A DNA stretch of 64,000 bases from the NCBI GenBank assembly GCA_008711295.1, contig VUYV01000226.1, positions 1,088,533 through 1,152,532 on the forward strand, written 5' to 3'. This document shows, in pieces, positions 48,207 through 60,969 of this stretch. Each line of letters starts with the position of its first letter. Positions within the stretch are counted from its first letter, which is position 1. This stretch comes from Anarhynchus alexandrinus (lineage: Eukaryota; Chordata; Aves; Charadriiformes; Charadriidae). Made by a program: the position numbers and the translations under genes. Below the pieces are notes generated by a model. That model was not told the DNA's origin. It saw only the letters and a list, made by a program, of their open reading frames with translations, and did no database searches.

Positions 48207-51125
48207 GTTGGCAGATACCAAGTGTCATCGCTTAGAGTGTCTGAAGATAGCCTTTGACAAAACCCACCCAAGATACAGAGGGAATGATGACAAGGGTCTG
48301 AGTAGCTTAAGTTATGGGATAGAAATAATTGAAAACACAGAAATTGTATATGTGTGTGTTATTGTTTTTTTCAATTTCATTCACTGGAATCTGACTGGCT
48401 GGTTTTGTTTGTTTAATTTTTCTGATAAATTATATGAATGGTCCGTCTTCAAATTCAAGCCAATACATACTTTATTTTTCTAGTGAACAACTAACAAACT
48501 ATGTCTAGAGTTGTAAACCATGTTAAAGTGAAGTACTCTCTACCAGCTTGATGAAATTCCTAAGTGGTTAAGAAGATGAAAGCATGTTTGAAAATTCTTT
48601 TCACTTTTACTGTTTAGATTGTAGGAAGCAACATAAAAGCATATGGTGTGTCTAATATATCAGTGTAGTTGCCTTAACTATGGAAAAAATTAGAAACACT
48701 TTGTTTACTGAGGGATATAGATAGTGAGTTTCCCTGCCCCACAAAATGCCATTACCAGATGCTTAAGCATATTCTCAAGGCTTATTGGATGAATGTCCAG
48801 CAATGGGAAACATAAATAAACATAATAATGTTTTATCCAGTTGAATGCAGCTCTGTACAGAGGAAGAAAAAATAATTCAGTTCAAACTTTCCTTATGTGA
48901 TGTTAAAGGGAAACCGACTTAAATTTTCCATAAGGGTCCCAGAGGTACAAATTACTGGGAACTCCCATTTGACACTAACTAGATTTTGTGCATTATGGAT
49001 CTCCGAAATCAACTCTGTTTCATAAACTGTGTGTTATTTAATTACATTTAATGTTTAAAATTTTATCTCATGGTAGGTGTAAATATATAGCAATCTGAAA
49101 TCTAGAACATTCTCTTTTATGCATCACCTTGATTGCTACCCTAGAAAATGTCAAAATGTGCATTATATTACAAGGCTATTTCTTTTTTTAATGCGTTTTA
49201 ACTTTTCGGATGAAAAAGTACTATAATAACTTCTAATGGGTTAAGAGTTAATGTGCGTTTTCCAACAACTGTTTACAGTGCCATTGAATATATAAATACA
49301 CAAATGCAACTGTATGAATACAGTGATTAATATGATAAATATATGAAACATTAGAATTGTTATATTTACTACATTTCATAATTATTACAACAGTTTAATG
49401 GCCATTTTCATGTTGTAGACTATTATTATGTACAGTTTTATAAGATTTAATGTAAAACACTTGCCTTTCGTTTTTTGTAAAACATCTCTTTGATACTCAG
49501 AGTTACACAGCCACTGACATAACTCAAAAGAGGAACCCTGTATCTTACTGATCAACTTCAGACATTTTGTCGGCAACTTTGATTATAAAAGACAGCCTGA
49601 CTCAAAGAAGGTGCCATGTTCCAGTGTTACTACTGGACGTCATTATATATATAAAGTGGCAATAATACAGAACAAGCATACAGTAAGTGAACAAGGACTG
49701 ACTAGTAAGTTTTCAGATAGTATTGGTGAAAATGTCTAATTATGCTTGCAGAGGTGGGGCTTGAGTTTTGTTTTTAATTTGGGCTCTTAGATCATATGTA
49801 CAGACGTGAGATATAATCAGAACCATCAACACACCCAGCTGTAAAGGAGGTGTCTCTAAAGTGGCAGCAGCTAAGTTTTCTAAATGAGAATTCAATTTTA
49901 ATGGTGAAATGAGGAGATAAAATGGAAAAGATACTTATACTAACATGAAATACTTTGTATTTGAATCTGATTTTTCAGAATGGTAAGGATATTAGTACCA
50001 CTGAGTAGTGCTTTCCAATCATATCAGTGAAAATCAAGTTTTGACCAAAAGTACAAAAATGGCTGTCCTGTCTTTTCCAGGGTTTGTGAGCTGTACCAGT
50101 CTATTGAACCATAATTAAAAATTGTATTAATTTTCACTGCCCTTTGGAAAAGTGCACTTTTATGTGAGGAGATGTGCGAGTCATGTCATTTGTACAGTGA
50201 AACAACACTGTAATTCACTGCAGTCTCAAAGGATTAGTTGTGATGGCTGCTGTTAGACAGGTTGGTCTCTGTGCACACGCAGAAATGTACATTGGGTGCT
50301 GATGCTTACCACCAGCTAAAACTAGAACAAGTGCAAACTGTGGGGTGAGATAGATTCAACTTATTTCATTGGATTCAACCAGTATTTTAATAGACACAAA
50401 TTGTTAGGGAATGAGGGAAGAGGCTACAGAGGACTCCACACCTATTAATACATTTCCCACCAATATATGCTGTAAGAAGAGTACTGGTTAAACCAGCATG
50501 AAGTATGTTCATAAAGTGCATCAGAAATGGTGCAGCTTTAAAGGGCAATGCAGTATATTTTTACTGATGGTTTATGATTTTTTTTCTCAGGATCAGTTGC
50601 ATTTACATATTAAAAAAAGAGTATTTTCCAGAAAACAACAAATCTCTACCAGCAAAGGCAAAAACAACTGGCTGTGTCAGATAAAGGAAGTATTTCAGAC
50701 AAGATACCTATTTTACAAAATCTTATTTTGTTATCCAGGACATTGTAATTATGATGTAATTACAAAGGTCTAAATTCAAAATACTTTTGAACTTGTCTAT
50801 GTAATCTCAGTGTAAAATGTGGCACCAGTCTAAGAACATTGCTGTAGCTTTACCTAACAGTTATGAATTGTATTTAGCCATTGCTTTTTGAATGTTTATT
50901 GTTTTGCTATGACTTTCTTTTAATATTTTGCTGTGCCAGTATTTGTGAATGCCAGCATTGGAAAGTAACTGCTGTCAAACATTTGTGAGTAAAATCAATC
51001 TATAATTTTCTCTTGATAGTGATGCAGGCTTCTTACCAAATAAGACAAAATTGCCACGGGCATACAGTCAGTTCTTAGTGTTGCACTGCTGTTCAGGCTC
51101 CATGTTACAGCAGGTTCATGTAAGA

Positions 51126-51140
51126 GGTTCAAGAGGTTCA
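51126..51140 (+). promoter_or_regulatory. DR3 nuclear-receptor element, vitamin-D type
   Basis: GGTTCA-AGA-GGTTCA is two perfect half-sites spaced by three bases. It is the classic arrangement bound by vitamin D receptor/RXR heterodimers, and the half-site is the one known from the mouse osteopontin element. A third GGTTCA lies at 51113-51118, seven bases upstream. The element is about 3 kb beyond the stop codon of the terminal exon. Function in vivo is unknown; the local repeats could also be a small duplication that created the motif by chance. Confidence 0.5.
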
Positions 51141-52199
51141 TGTGTCACTAGTCCCCTTTCTGGCTATGAAAGCGTCAGGGAGAAGAGCGAACGTAGGTGG
51201 ACAAAAGCATGTGTGGCTGCAATGTGCCAGTGCATGGCAACCTCCAGCTGTCTTTTCTGAGGCCCTGAGCTGAGTGTTCAGCTAATTTTCAGGCAGCTTT
51301 TACACCTCTCCAAATCAACGCATGGAGACTGGCCAGGCAAAGAGCAGCAGAGAATCTAGAGACTGCATTTTCAGGCAACTTCACAGACACCTGCTATGAA
51401 TTGCACTTTCTTTGCAATTTAAATGCTCTACAGAATCTGGCCTCTCATTTTCAACCTTGCACTTCTTTTGCGATTTGCATATTGCTAGTGTTATGCCCTG
51501 TCTTCTAGTACGCCTGGTACTTTGTCATTGCATAAGGAATTGTGATTCTGTTTTTTCACTCAGTAATGAACCTTTTGAGGTACAAATATCTGTCAGAGCT
51601 TGATAACAGCAACACAAATAATAATGTCCAGCTGCATTGACTTCAGAGGCTCTGTGTATGGGTATCTGGCTATGAGATTCACATCTCTTTGATCTCTTAA
51701 ATCAGATCTGTATTTAATATATCCCTATTTCCTTTTGTTACCAAGACTGCAACGTGTATCATAATTTTAAATTTGATGCTCTAATCCTGTACGGGTCTTC
51801 TCAATATTGTCCTAATGAACGCTATGCGCAGACTTTATTTTAATGTTAGATGAGCCTTTTTGCCCAGATTTACTGAGGCATTCTTATTCAATATTGCACA
51901 TGACTAGGTTTAAGCAAGATCTGTTCAAGTGAAAGGAGCCGAAACACACAGTAAAGTGAGATACTGAGTAGGACAAAAAATCCAGAAAGTCCCTATGTTC
52001 CTGGATTAGACTCTTCACATTAAACAGATTTTAAGGTTTAGCTGAAATTACAATCAAAATTTCATAACTAGCATGGTGTCAAGGGGATTTTGGCCTTGAA
52101 TTGAAAATTGATAGTTACCCATTTTTGAAGTGGGAATTAATTGATATACTTGCTCTTCTTATGTCTCTGCACATGGGTAAATTTAAGTCTGTAGAAATA

Positions 52200-52480
52200 G
52201 GAGACATTCCTTAAAATGTATCCTGCACATTGAGCATCACAGCATCGTAAGTGCTTAATGTTACAACTAGCCAAAAGCATGAGACATTTATTTTCATTTA
52301 TAGCATTTCACTACTCACGGTGCTTCTTGTAATGACATAACAGCATGTGTGTTAATGAAAGGTGTAACATCTTACAGTCAATGTCATTATAGCTGTGATA
52401 TGCGTTAGTTGAAAAGAACATGATAATGTCTTATTCCCATTGCCTCAGAAGTTCAGAATTATTCCCAACACTGAATTCTC
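52200..52480. promoter_or_regulatory. candidate conserved non-coding element
   Basis: Unique AT-rich DNA with repeated regulatory-type words (GCATCACAGCATCGTAAGTGC near 52234, TGTAATGACATAACAGC near 52328, GTGTTAATGAAAGGTGTAAC near 52350, ATATGCGTTAGTTG near 52398). No open frame or repeat. Inference only. Confidence 0.22.
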
Positions 52481-53119
52481 TTCTGGTTTCCACTATAACT
52501 TTCTAAATAGCTACATTTGAATTGTAATTAAACATTGATCCACAAAAAAAAAAAATATTGGCGAAGAGACTGTAATAAATATAGAGATAATAAATTCAGA
52601 AAAGTATCCTACATTTAAAATAGAGAATACGCCTTTGTAAGAAATCCCTCCTGGACTAGAACAATTTTTCAAGCCCCTCCCCTCTTCAGAGTCATCACCA
52701 TCCCCTTTCACCCCATACAGCACAATATGAAGCGTGCATGCAAGAGGCTGGTGCACTGAATTCAGGAAAGTCAATTAAAACTATTGCTGCGTAGTGATAT
52801 TTCTAAGTATCTTGCTTAAAGCGGGGCTCCTTTTGCTGGTTATGAGGAACACATTCAAACTGCATGTGCAATTGCTTAAGTTCTTATTCAGTAAAGTCAG
52901 ACACGGTTGCTGCAGCTTTCAGAAAAGGCTGCTGGACACAGACCGTGGAGCAACGTTTTTTTGTGTTGCTCCCATGTCATTGAGATCAGACTCAGTCCTT
53001 CAAATAGACTGGTTTAGACATTCTGGTTATTATCAACACTGCAATGATTTCCCCCCATGAAAATCATATAATACCCTTTCGAGAGAAGGGCACATAAAAG
53101 AGAGGCCACTGATGCTTTC

Positions 53120-53480
53120 ATAAGGTGCATAAACTACTTCATTAAATAGCCAGTAACAGCCGCGGGTTTGGGGATTTTTTTCATTTCTGTGCAGAAAGCA
53201 TTAATACTACCTTGCAAAATTATGCAGTTTGCACTTAATCATTTCAATTAATCTTTAGTAAATTACCTGGTACTTTGTAATTATAATATTTGCAGCTAAT
53301 TTAGTGTCATCCTAAAAATCATTCGTTGCATAATATAAGCAATTAACATTTATTCATTTTTTTCTGTTGCAGGGGGATATATAAATTATCCTCAGTGGCC
53401 TTTCTGTACACCTAATTAGCACCTGTTTGAATTATTCTACAGGCTATGGACATTTCATTTGAAAAATAAATGCATTGCTA
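53120..53480. promoter_or_regulatory. candidate conserved element with embedded splice acceptor
   Basis: A compact AT-rich block: GCATTAATACTACC near 53199, TTATGCAGTTTGCAC near 53220, CATTTCAATTAATC near 53242, GTAATTATAATATTTGC near 53277 and CTAATTAGCACC near 53412. In its middle a strong acceptor-like tract (T-rich, ending CTGTTGCAG at 53372) is followed by short open text and an AATAAA at 53465-53470. It could be a developmental enhancer, or a small alternative terminal exon, or both. Confidence 0.3.
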
Positions 53481-56400
53481 CTTTTGTGAACTCCTTGCAA
53501 ATACACAGTTGTAAAAATTACTTTTCAGGGGAACATGAAAACATGCTTCCGTATGTCTTCTGGGTTTATGAGCTAGGCTAGGCTTTTAGGCTGTTACACC
53601 TAGAATAGGTACTGACGTTTTTAATGCAGTTAAAATGGAAATAGTCAGATACCTCTTTCCCATAATTAGGTACAGTATCCCAGATTTGTAGCCTGGTTAT
53701 TCAGTAATGAAAAAGGAAAGCAATAAGACATCAAGATCCTAGTGTAACTTTCACATTTCTGTATATGCATATAGAATTAGGAAGCTTTACTAATCAGTAT
53801 CAAAAGCATTTCTATGCTGGAGTGTCAAGAATACTATGTTAAAATTGTGGAAATTAAGCCAGATTGCTTTAATCTCATAAGTAAGCTTTTAGATAAATAG
53901 TAATTTTCTATTTAAATGCACAGGATATTGAGGAAGAGCATTTGATCTTTGTAAAGGGCAGATCTGAAAAAAACTTTCTAACCAGAATGCCAATATCAAA
54001 TATTTACAACCTCCATACATACAAATTTGGTAAATCAAAGAAGGGTGGGTACGAAATATTGCAGCAGACCCTCAGCTCCTATAAATCCGTATAGCTCCTT
54101 TGATTTCACTGTAACTATTTACATTTACCCCAGCGTAGTATCTAGCCCAAGAATGTGAATTCCTTCCCATCTTTTTGCAGGTGCAGAAAATCAAGAATAA
54201 CTGTAGTGATTACAAAATTTGCATAACAGTTTTACATTGCCCAGGCCACTGATCAGATAGTATCTTCATGCCTGAAAAGAAAATCTCTAGCACATGGGAT
54301 ACCATAAGTTATCTGGCATTTTCCCTTTCCAGGGGCACGGCAGGGGCCTTCTCTAGAAGCAGCTGGTATGACTTGGGGCTACAAGGAGATATTCATACTG
54401 TGAGGATCTCCTAGGGTAGAAAATCTTTCTCTGAGAAGGTTTGCTGATACGTATCAGGCCTTGAGGCAGATGAAGTTTGATTTTTCTGTTTCATGTTAAA
54501 ACGTAGGATCCAGGTCTTAAACTGGTCTCAGAAACTAATTGAGACTCAGTGGAGAGAACTGATTGCGGCTTTGATGTTTTCAGAGAAGCTTAAGCAGCAG
54601 AGAAGGCAAGCAGCCATATGCTGCTTCAGCTGAAACCTGTGTATCTTTGCATTCAGTTTCAGATAAAATTACCAGTAAGTTTCAGATTAGCAGTGACGAA
54701 TTTGTGAGTTACTATAGCCTGATGTTCTATGGAAAAGAAATGAAATTTCCTCCTGAGCAGAAATAAAAAGAAAGCGCTCTATTTTTATTTTATATCTTGC
54801 TAAACATCCAGCTTGGAAGGAAACCAGAACAGACTGTTGGGCCTCACAAAGACATAGATTCCCCTGAGTGGGGTTGTTCTTGGTGCATGCAGTGATAACA
54901 GTGTCAGAGTCTGTCTCCTTGTCGTGAACGAGGATGTCCACCCTTTGTCTCTTTTTGGGGCTTGAGAAAAGCTACAGTTTATGGCTCAAAGATGACAAAG
55001 TGTTTGTGGGCAAAAGTTGTAGACGAGTCCACAAAGAAGTGAAGAAAGCAATAAGACATTTGGTGGTGGTCTCATTGAAAAATGAGAAAAAGGATTTAAC
55101 TGAAACATTTGAGCTTTTGCATTAGAAATGAACAACAGAGTTGAAACTTGCTCCCAAAACACTGCAGTTGCATATGGGAGCAGGCTAATGTAGCAGCGAT
55201 ACTATATAAAACGTTTCTTGTATCACATTTATTATATGGGGCTCTATTAGAATAAAAATGGAAGCCAGTATGCTAAACCTTGCATAATACAACCACTTAC
55301 TGTACTTTGATATCAGAACTAATACAGTATGAATGTTTACAGTACACTGGGGTAGAAATTCTAGTAAAATATGTGCTTTGTCATTTAGCTTTTTTAATAA
55401 TTAGTTTGTGGCCTCCTAATCTTTTTTAGTTCATTTTATTTTACAGGTGTTAATAGGTCGCTTACATTTGTATTTTACATTAGTTGCATCATGGGTATTT
55501 TAAGTTCCAAAATAGATTGGTTTTGCCCTAAGCTGTATTCAAGCTCTAATAATTATTTCTATTTCTCAAGCACATGTTTTATTTGCAGTATATCTGCTTA
55601 TATTTTTATTGAATAAATTTGTCAATTTTCTTCAGTTTGTTTTCAGCATTGAATACAACAAAGAATTTAAAAAGGCAATCTGAAAACAATGTCTTAAGAG
55701 AACAGCAAGGCTACTTTGAAAAGTTAAAGTAAACATTGTGTTTTGTAAAGGACAGTGAACTATAAATGGGAATAAAACTAAATAATCCACAGCGGGAAAT
55801 TGTTGTTGTCTATTAGGATTTTTGTATTTTTTTCTGAATATTTTTCATCATCTTTGTTGTAAGTTACAAAGCTGATAAAATCCTAAATAAAAAATATTTT
55901 AATCAGTTCAGATGATGCTTTGAATAAAGGATGCAGACGTTGAGAACTGCTGAGGAACTCTTAATGTTTTGGTCATAGTCCGGCAAAGAAACGTCTTTCT
56001 TCAGCACATGACTTTCTTGCTCTTCTTTTCTTTCTTGCAATAAGGACAGTGAGATGTAAAGGTGCCTACTTGCTCTTCTGGGAGCTCTTAATGTTATTGA
56101 AGAGAGACAATACTTGCAGCAGTCTCCTGGGTAAATACCAGCATACCTCCACATGACAGGTAGGACTTTTTTCATCAAACTTCCATTCCTACATAAACAA
56201 TCAGATCTGAGTTCTCCAGTGGCTGAGATCTTGCAATAACTGTGTGCCATATTAAAAGTCTTGCCCTTGGTTTTGATTAGGATCGCATTACTTTTCTGTC
56301 TTCACAGAAGCCAGGGTACTAGAAAAAGGAAACTCCCTGCTGTTAGCTTAGCGTTTTCATCACTTGTCAGTTAGGAACTTTGCAGTTTCTCTTCTTTTGC

Positions 56401-57435
56401 AGGGAAAAAAAACCCTAATCTGGTATTTTTCTGTCAGATGCTGATTATTGTGGTTGTGTCTCTACCATTTCCTAAAGTGACACAGCAGAGATCTTTGCTC
56501 TCATAAGCATTTGTTAAAGATACTTTTCCTGAGCTTCTCTTTACTTCTCTGTCAAAACAGCTGCTTTTTTTTCCTGCTTAAAAGTTAGTGGGAAAGACAT
56601 TAGCTGGTTTATATCTTTTATTTCCTCTTTTGGTAGTATTTAGGAGCTCCTCTTGTAGTATTCCTGAATGGGGTGAATGAAAACTAAAGGACAGACCACT
56701 TAACCCAAACATGTTCCTTTATTGTGTTTAAATGACTGCGTACCTGCTATCTCTCTACCTAGTTTTTTCTTACTCATTTTGTTTTCTGATTGTATGATGG
56801 TTTGAGCGTTGCCTCCTAAAGCATCCATGATTCCAGCCTTCCTTGATTCTTTCAAAATGCTTCCTATTTGAGGTCTGGGAATTGCATACGGCTCATCTCA
56901 CTATCTATTGAGAGTGCTTTTTGCTAATATATTCATTTTTGACCCAGCTCCAAAGATAATAGCCAACAGCTCTTCTCTGCTGAAGCTAGAGGAATGCTTG
57001 TTCTCTGAAGTGCTGCCTCATAAAAGCCTTTTAAGTTTAAGGATTTCACATTCATCCTCTAATTAAGCAGGTGTCTAAATTTGTGAAGCTGCTTCATTCT
57101 GAAATACAACCTGCCTCCACTTCAAAGGATGTTGTTTCTTTTCCCAAAGATGTTTTAAAAAGTGCTTCTTTGACGGTTTAAATTTGTAGGGTTATTTAAA
57201 GGCTTTGCCTCTCACCTGATTCAGTACTTGTTTTCCAAAAATACACAGAATACATCAGATCTGATGAGATGCCTTAAGGATATTCCTTAATAGCGGTGCT
57301 GGAATTCATATCTTTGACTGAAGATCTTTAATTGCATTGAGTAACTAAACCTTCTGCTAGCCTAATGCCAGAAGTGGTTGCAACGGTCTATGATCCACTT
57401 GATGCTTCTCCCATCAGAAATCCAAATCTTTCCTC

Positions 57436-57476
57436 GTGTGGTTTTTTTTTTTGTTGGTTGGTTGGTTTTGGTTTTT
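57436..57476. repeat. G/T-only low-complexity tract
   Basis: Forty-one consecutive plus-strand bases are only G or T: a T run, then TTGGTTGGTTGG and TTTTGGTTTTT. It is the longest G/T member of the class that appears as A/C tracts on the other strand elsewhere. Confidence 0.85.
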
Positions 57477-57658
57477 AGCAATGTGTGAGTTTGGCTCTGA
57501 AACGCATCTAGTATTTGTCATATGCAAACCGTAGAAAAAAAGAGTGGATTTAGCTTACTTTGTCCCAGGGCTTCCAGTATGGTGCAGCTCCAAATACCAC
57601 CACTGACTTATCAGAATGATGGCTTGCCTTATGATATTGAGAGAGGCAGTGTGACTTT

Positions 57659-57681
57659 AGTGTAGGAAGTCTTCCTACACT
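57659..57681. repeat. 23-base palindrome
   Basis: AGTGTAGGAAG (57659-57669), a single T, then the exact reverse complement CTTCCTACACT (57671-57681). Eleven matching pairs around a one-base centre are unlikely by chance at any given site. Such near-perfect palindromes can form cruciforms or bind symmetric protein dimers, and often arise by template switching during replication. Confidence 0.9.
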
Positions 57682-57909
57682 TCAGCTTTACATCTGAAAA
57701 TAAACAGTCTTTTTTTGGAAAGAATGCTTGTGAAATCATTATTAACTCAGGAACCTAACATTAACTACCACCATCCTAAAAAAGCAAACTGCAAACACTC
57801 CTGCTTGTATAAGAAAAAGACAGGTTTTATTTGCATTTTTATTATGTCCTCAAGGAGATTCAGAGTTAACTTTAGAAGAAAGAAGGAATTCCAAAAGCAA
57901 CAGAAACCC

Positions 57910-57947
57910 ATGTCCTACACCTACAGGTTTATGTCCTACAACCACAG
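57910..57947 (+). repeat. 21-base-period duplication
   Basis: ATGTCCTACACCTACAG at 57910-57926 recurs at 57931-57947 with two substitutions. It is a small local duplication inside a chance open frame. Confidence 0.75.
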
Positions 57948-60947
57948 ATTACTATTTTCCCATCTTGCGTGTTTTCAAGAAAACAACATATGGATGAAAG
58001 GAATTTGCCGGGGCAAGTGGGAAGAGATTACACCAGATGTGTGAGCCCTATTCACTCACAGTGGTTACTCAGTATTTACTTTGGGACTTTTGGCTCTGCA
58101 GTCACTGGTCCAAGGTAACAACTAGAACTGGAAAACTCCCACAGAGAAGATAGAAAACTCATTCCTTATGGGGTCGCCTCCCATCGTTTCACAGGCAATA
58201 TCCTCTCTCATCCCCAGGGGGAAAGGATGCAGTGTGCCTCTCAGCCATGGGGACCCATGGTTTCGCCCAGGGGTCACAGTGGGTCCTGCACCATGGTGCC
58301 ATTCCCTTTTTCAAGGTACATGCAGATGTTACGGATGCTTCCCAGGTAGCCCACAGGGCATGAAGGAAGGGAGAGGAGTTTAACCTGATCTTCCTCCATC
58401 CAGGAGCAAAAAGGGATGAATTAGGCCTGAAACAACCCTTCAGTTTCACAGCTATCCTTTCAAAAAGAAGCCTTTTTTTTTTGTATGACCCATTATTTGT
58501 TGATTCAGGCAAGTGCTGGGGCAGCAGGAGTCTGCTCCCTTTATTGTATTGCACAAACTGTTATGGTGTCTGCCCTCTGTTTTCTCAGCCAGAAGTGAGC
58601 AGACTTTTCTAGCTGCAAAATCAATATTTTTCATTACAGAGTAACTCAGTCTGCAGAACCAGAAAGTATCCTAGTCCTATTGGGTCTAAAATGTGGATTT
58701 CCTCAGATCTTTCAGGAATCAGAATCTACTAAGAGTGGCCATGTTCCATTGCTTTTCCCTGGAAAGCATCCGTGTTACCTGCACACCTGGTATGCACTGC
58801 TGTGTTTCTCTGACGCATTCAGCTTGTGGTCACCACCCTATCACTTATCTTTCCTTTCTCAGTTCCACCTTAAATTGGATGTAAACTTCCTGAGACACAT
58901 TTAGTGCATCAATTTCCTCAGGGCATTTCTTTAATTTAAGGAAAGGTACAGAGACTCCAATTAACCTCAGATGAAGAGACCCGTAGTTCATTGTCTGTCT
59001 GGGAAAATGAACCTCAGGGAATGGTGCTCTTACATTGTAAGTGCATGTCAGAACCACAATCAGAACTCATGTTTTTGGCTCCTACTCTGGCATGTAATCT
59101 ATTAGAACAGTGTGAACAAACAAGTTCATTAACCTCCCAGAGCCTTAATTTTTCTCCTTGCAAAGAAGAAATTATATTTACCATGGGTGAAATCTGAAAA
59201 AAAAATCAACACAAATTAAGAACATCAGCATGCGCTATCTTACTGTACAGTGGTAACTACCCTGATCTTTTCTTACAGGCAGAACAGGGATTCTCAGAAG
59301 TAAATGCACTGGTAAATACTGACTTTCTAATGTTACTCACAAGTTTATGTTCATACCCACAGATATGCAAGTAACTAAGAGTAGCAGCTTATTTTGTCTG
59401 AACAGAAAGTCAAAAGCACAAGACTGGTATTCGTACAGAGCAAAATGAGCTAATAGAAACATGATTCCTCCTGTTTGATGCTGCCTGCTAACTCCTGATC
59501 TCATCCTTGGGCAAAGCAGAACCTAGCAATGTGCTTCACTCGGACAGAAAGATGTAGCAGCACATCCGACAACAGCAAGACTCAAACCTATAGTGACTGA
59601 AAAATCAAAGTGCCACCTGCTTTGTCCTAGTAAGCAACTACATCCAAACTGAGATCCCCCAAACTGGAGTAAAAGGTGGCCCAAGGATGATGCAGGGCAC
59701 AGCTATAGGGTTGTTCTCCCTTTGCCTTTTTTGCACAATGGCAGCCAGGAGCCATCTCGAGCCCTCCTATTACTCAGTGTTCAGCTGTGCCCCAGAAATC
59801 AGGCTTGTCTTGCAAATGGACAGATCAGGGCAGCATGAGTCTTGCACTATTAGCTATTTCTCTTTCCATATATGGACACCTACTTGTGCAGAAACACATG
59901 TATGTATCAGCAAATTTCTTCAGGTCTCTAAAGGTTTTGGGAGAAAAGCTGGTTCATCTAACAGATTCCAAAAGGATGGCTTCACACAGCAAATTGAAAA
60001 GGGAAGAACGCATTTCCTTGCTACTAAAAAAAATGGGATCTCTGCCCCAGTGAAAGAGCTCAAGACACACCTCAGTCTCCCATTGCTTAGGCAGTTCTTT
60101 GGTATACCTTTCTGGGCACATCTCTTGCTCCTTGGACGGTAGAGGGCTGTAGATTCTCACAGAGGGTAGGACAAGAGACAGCAGTGCTCACTCTTGCCAT
60201 GTTATGTTTTGTTCTCCTAAAAAAGGACCCAGAAATAACTTATGGCCATAATTTAAACAGCCAAGAGAGCAAACCACTGTGGAACATTTCATACTGGCCT
60301 GCTACAATGGACACTACCCTGTGGATACCAAAGCTTGTAGTCCCCAACATACCTAGGACTCACTCTAAGAAAAAATAGAGTATTTCTGCTAGCACTTCTG
60401 GGGGAGCCAGACTGGGACATGAGGATGCAGAAAAGTTAACAGTGGCTGAGTTACAGGCTCTAGGTTAGATATGAGAGGGCTTTATTCATTGCTTATTGAG
60501 AACAAAGCAAGGCAGAGATTTAATAAATGATTTTAAGGTGCTGCACCTTAATGATTGTGTAAGACAGTACTTTGTGTTGTCACATGAGCAAAGGTCCGCA
60601 AACTGTCAGTCCTCATTACTTGGGTAAATGTTCTTTTGAGAACTCCCAAGCAACTTCATGATACACGGAAATTAGTACATGTCATTAATGGTTATCTTCA
60701 AAAATCAATTAAGCATAAAGTTTAGAAAAAAGGCAAATCAGTAGATGGAAGGAATCATAATTAAAGAGATGCAAAAAAATGAAGAGCTAAATAAGGAAAA
60801 AAGACAAAACATTACTCAGAATTATCAGCTTGTCCCATGAGAGAAGAGTTAAGCATTACAATCCATGAGTGGACTGGTGGCCCATCTCAGCCTAAAATAA
60901 CCTATCCCAGAAAAGAAAATAGAAAAGATGAAGGAAATGAGGGAAGT

Positions 60948-60969
60948 ACAAAAAAAAACCCCAAACCCA
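60948..60969. repeat. short A/C-only tract
   Basis: ACA followed by an A run, CCCC, AAACCCA: the same A(n)-CCCC-AAACC form as the tract at 10447. Confidence 0.65.

Noticed and set aside
51112..51143. AGGTTCA repeats as a simple microsatellite
   Set aside because: Spacing between the three copies is unequal (13 and 9 bases), so it is better described as clustered nuclear-receptor half-sites.
59687..60142. 151-codon open frame starting with a hydrophobic stretch that resembles a signal peptide
   Set aside because: About one open frame of this length is expected by chance in 64 kb of AT-rich DNA; the rest shows no domain, and no promoter or poly(A) context fits.
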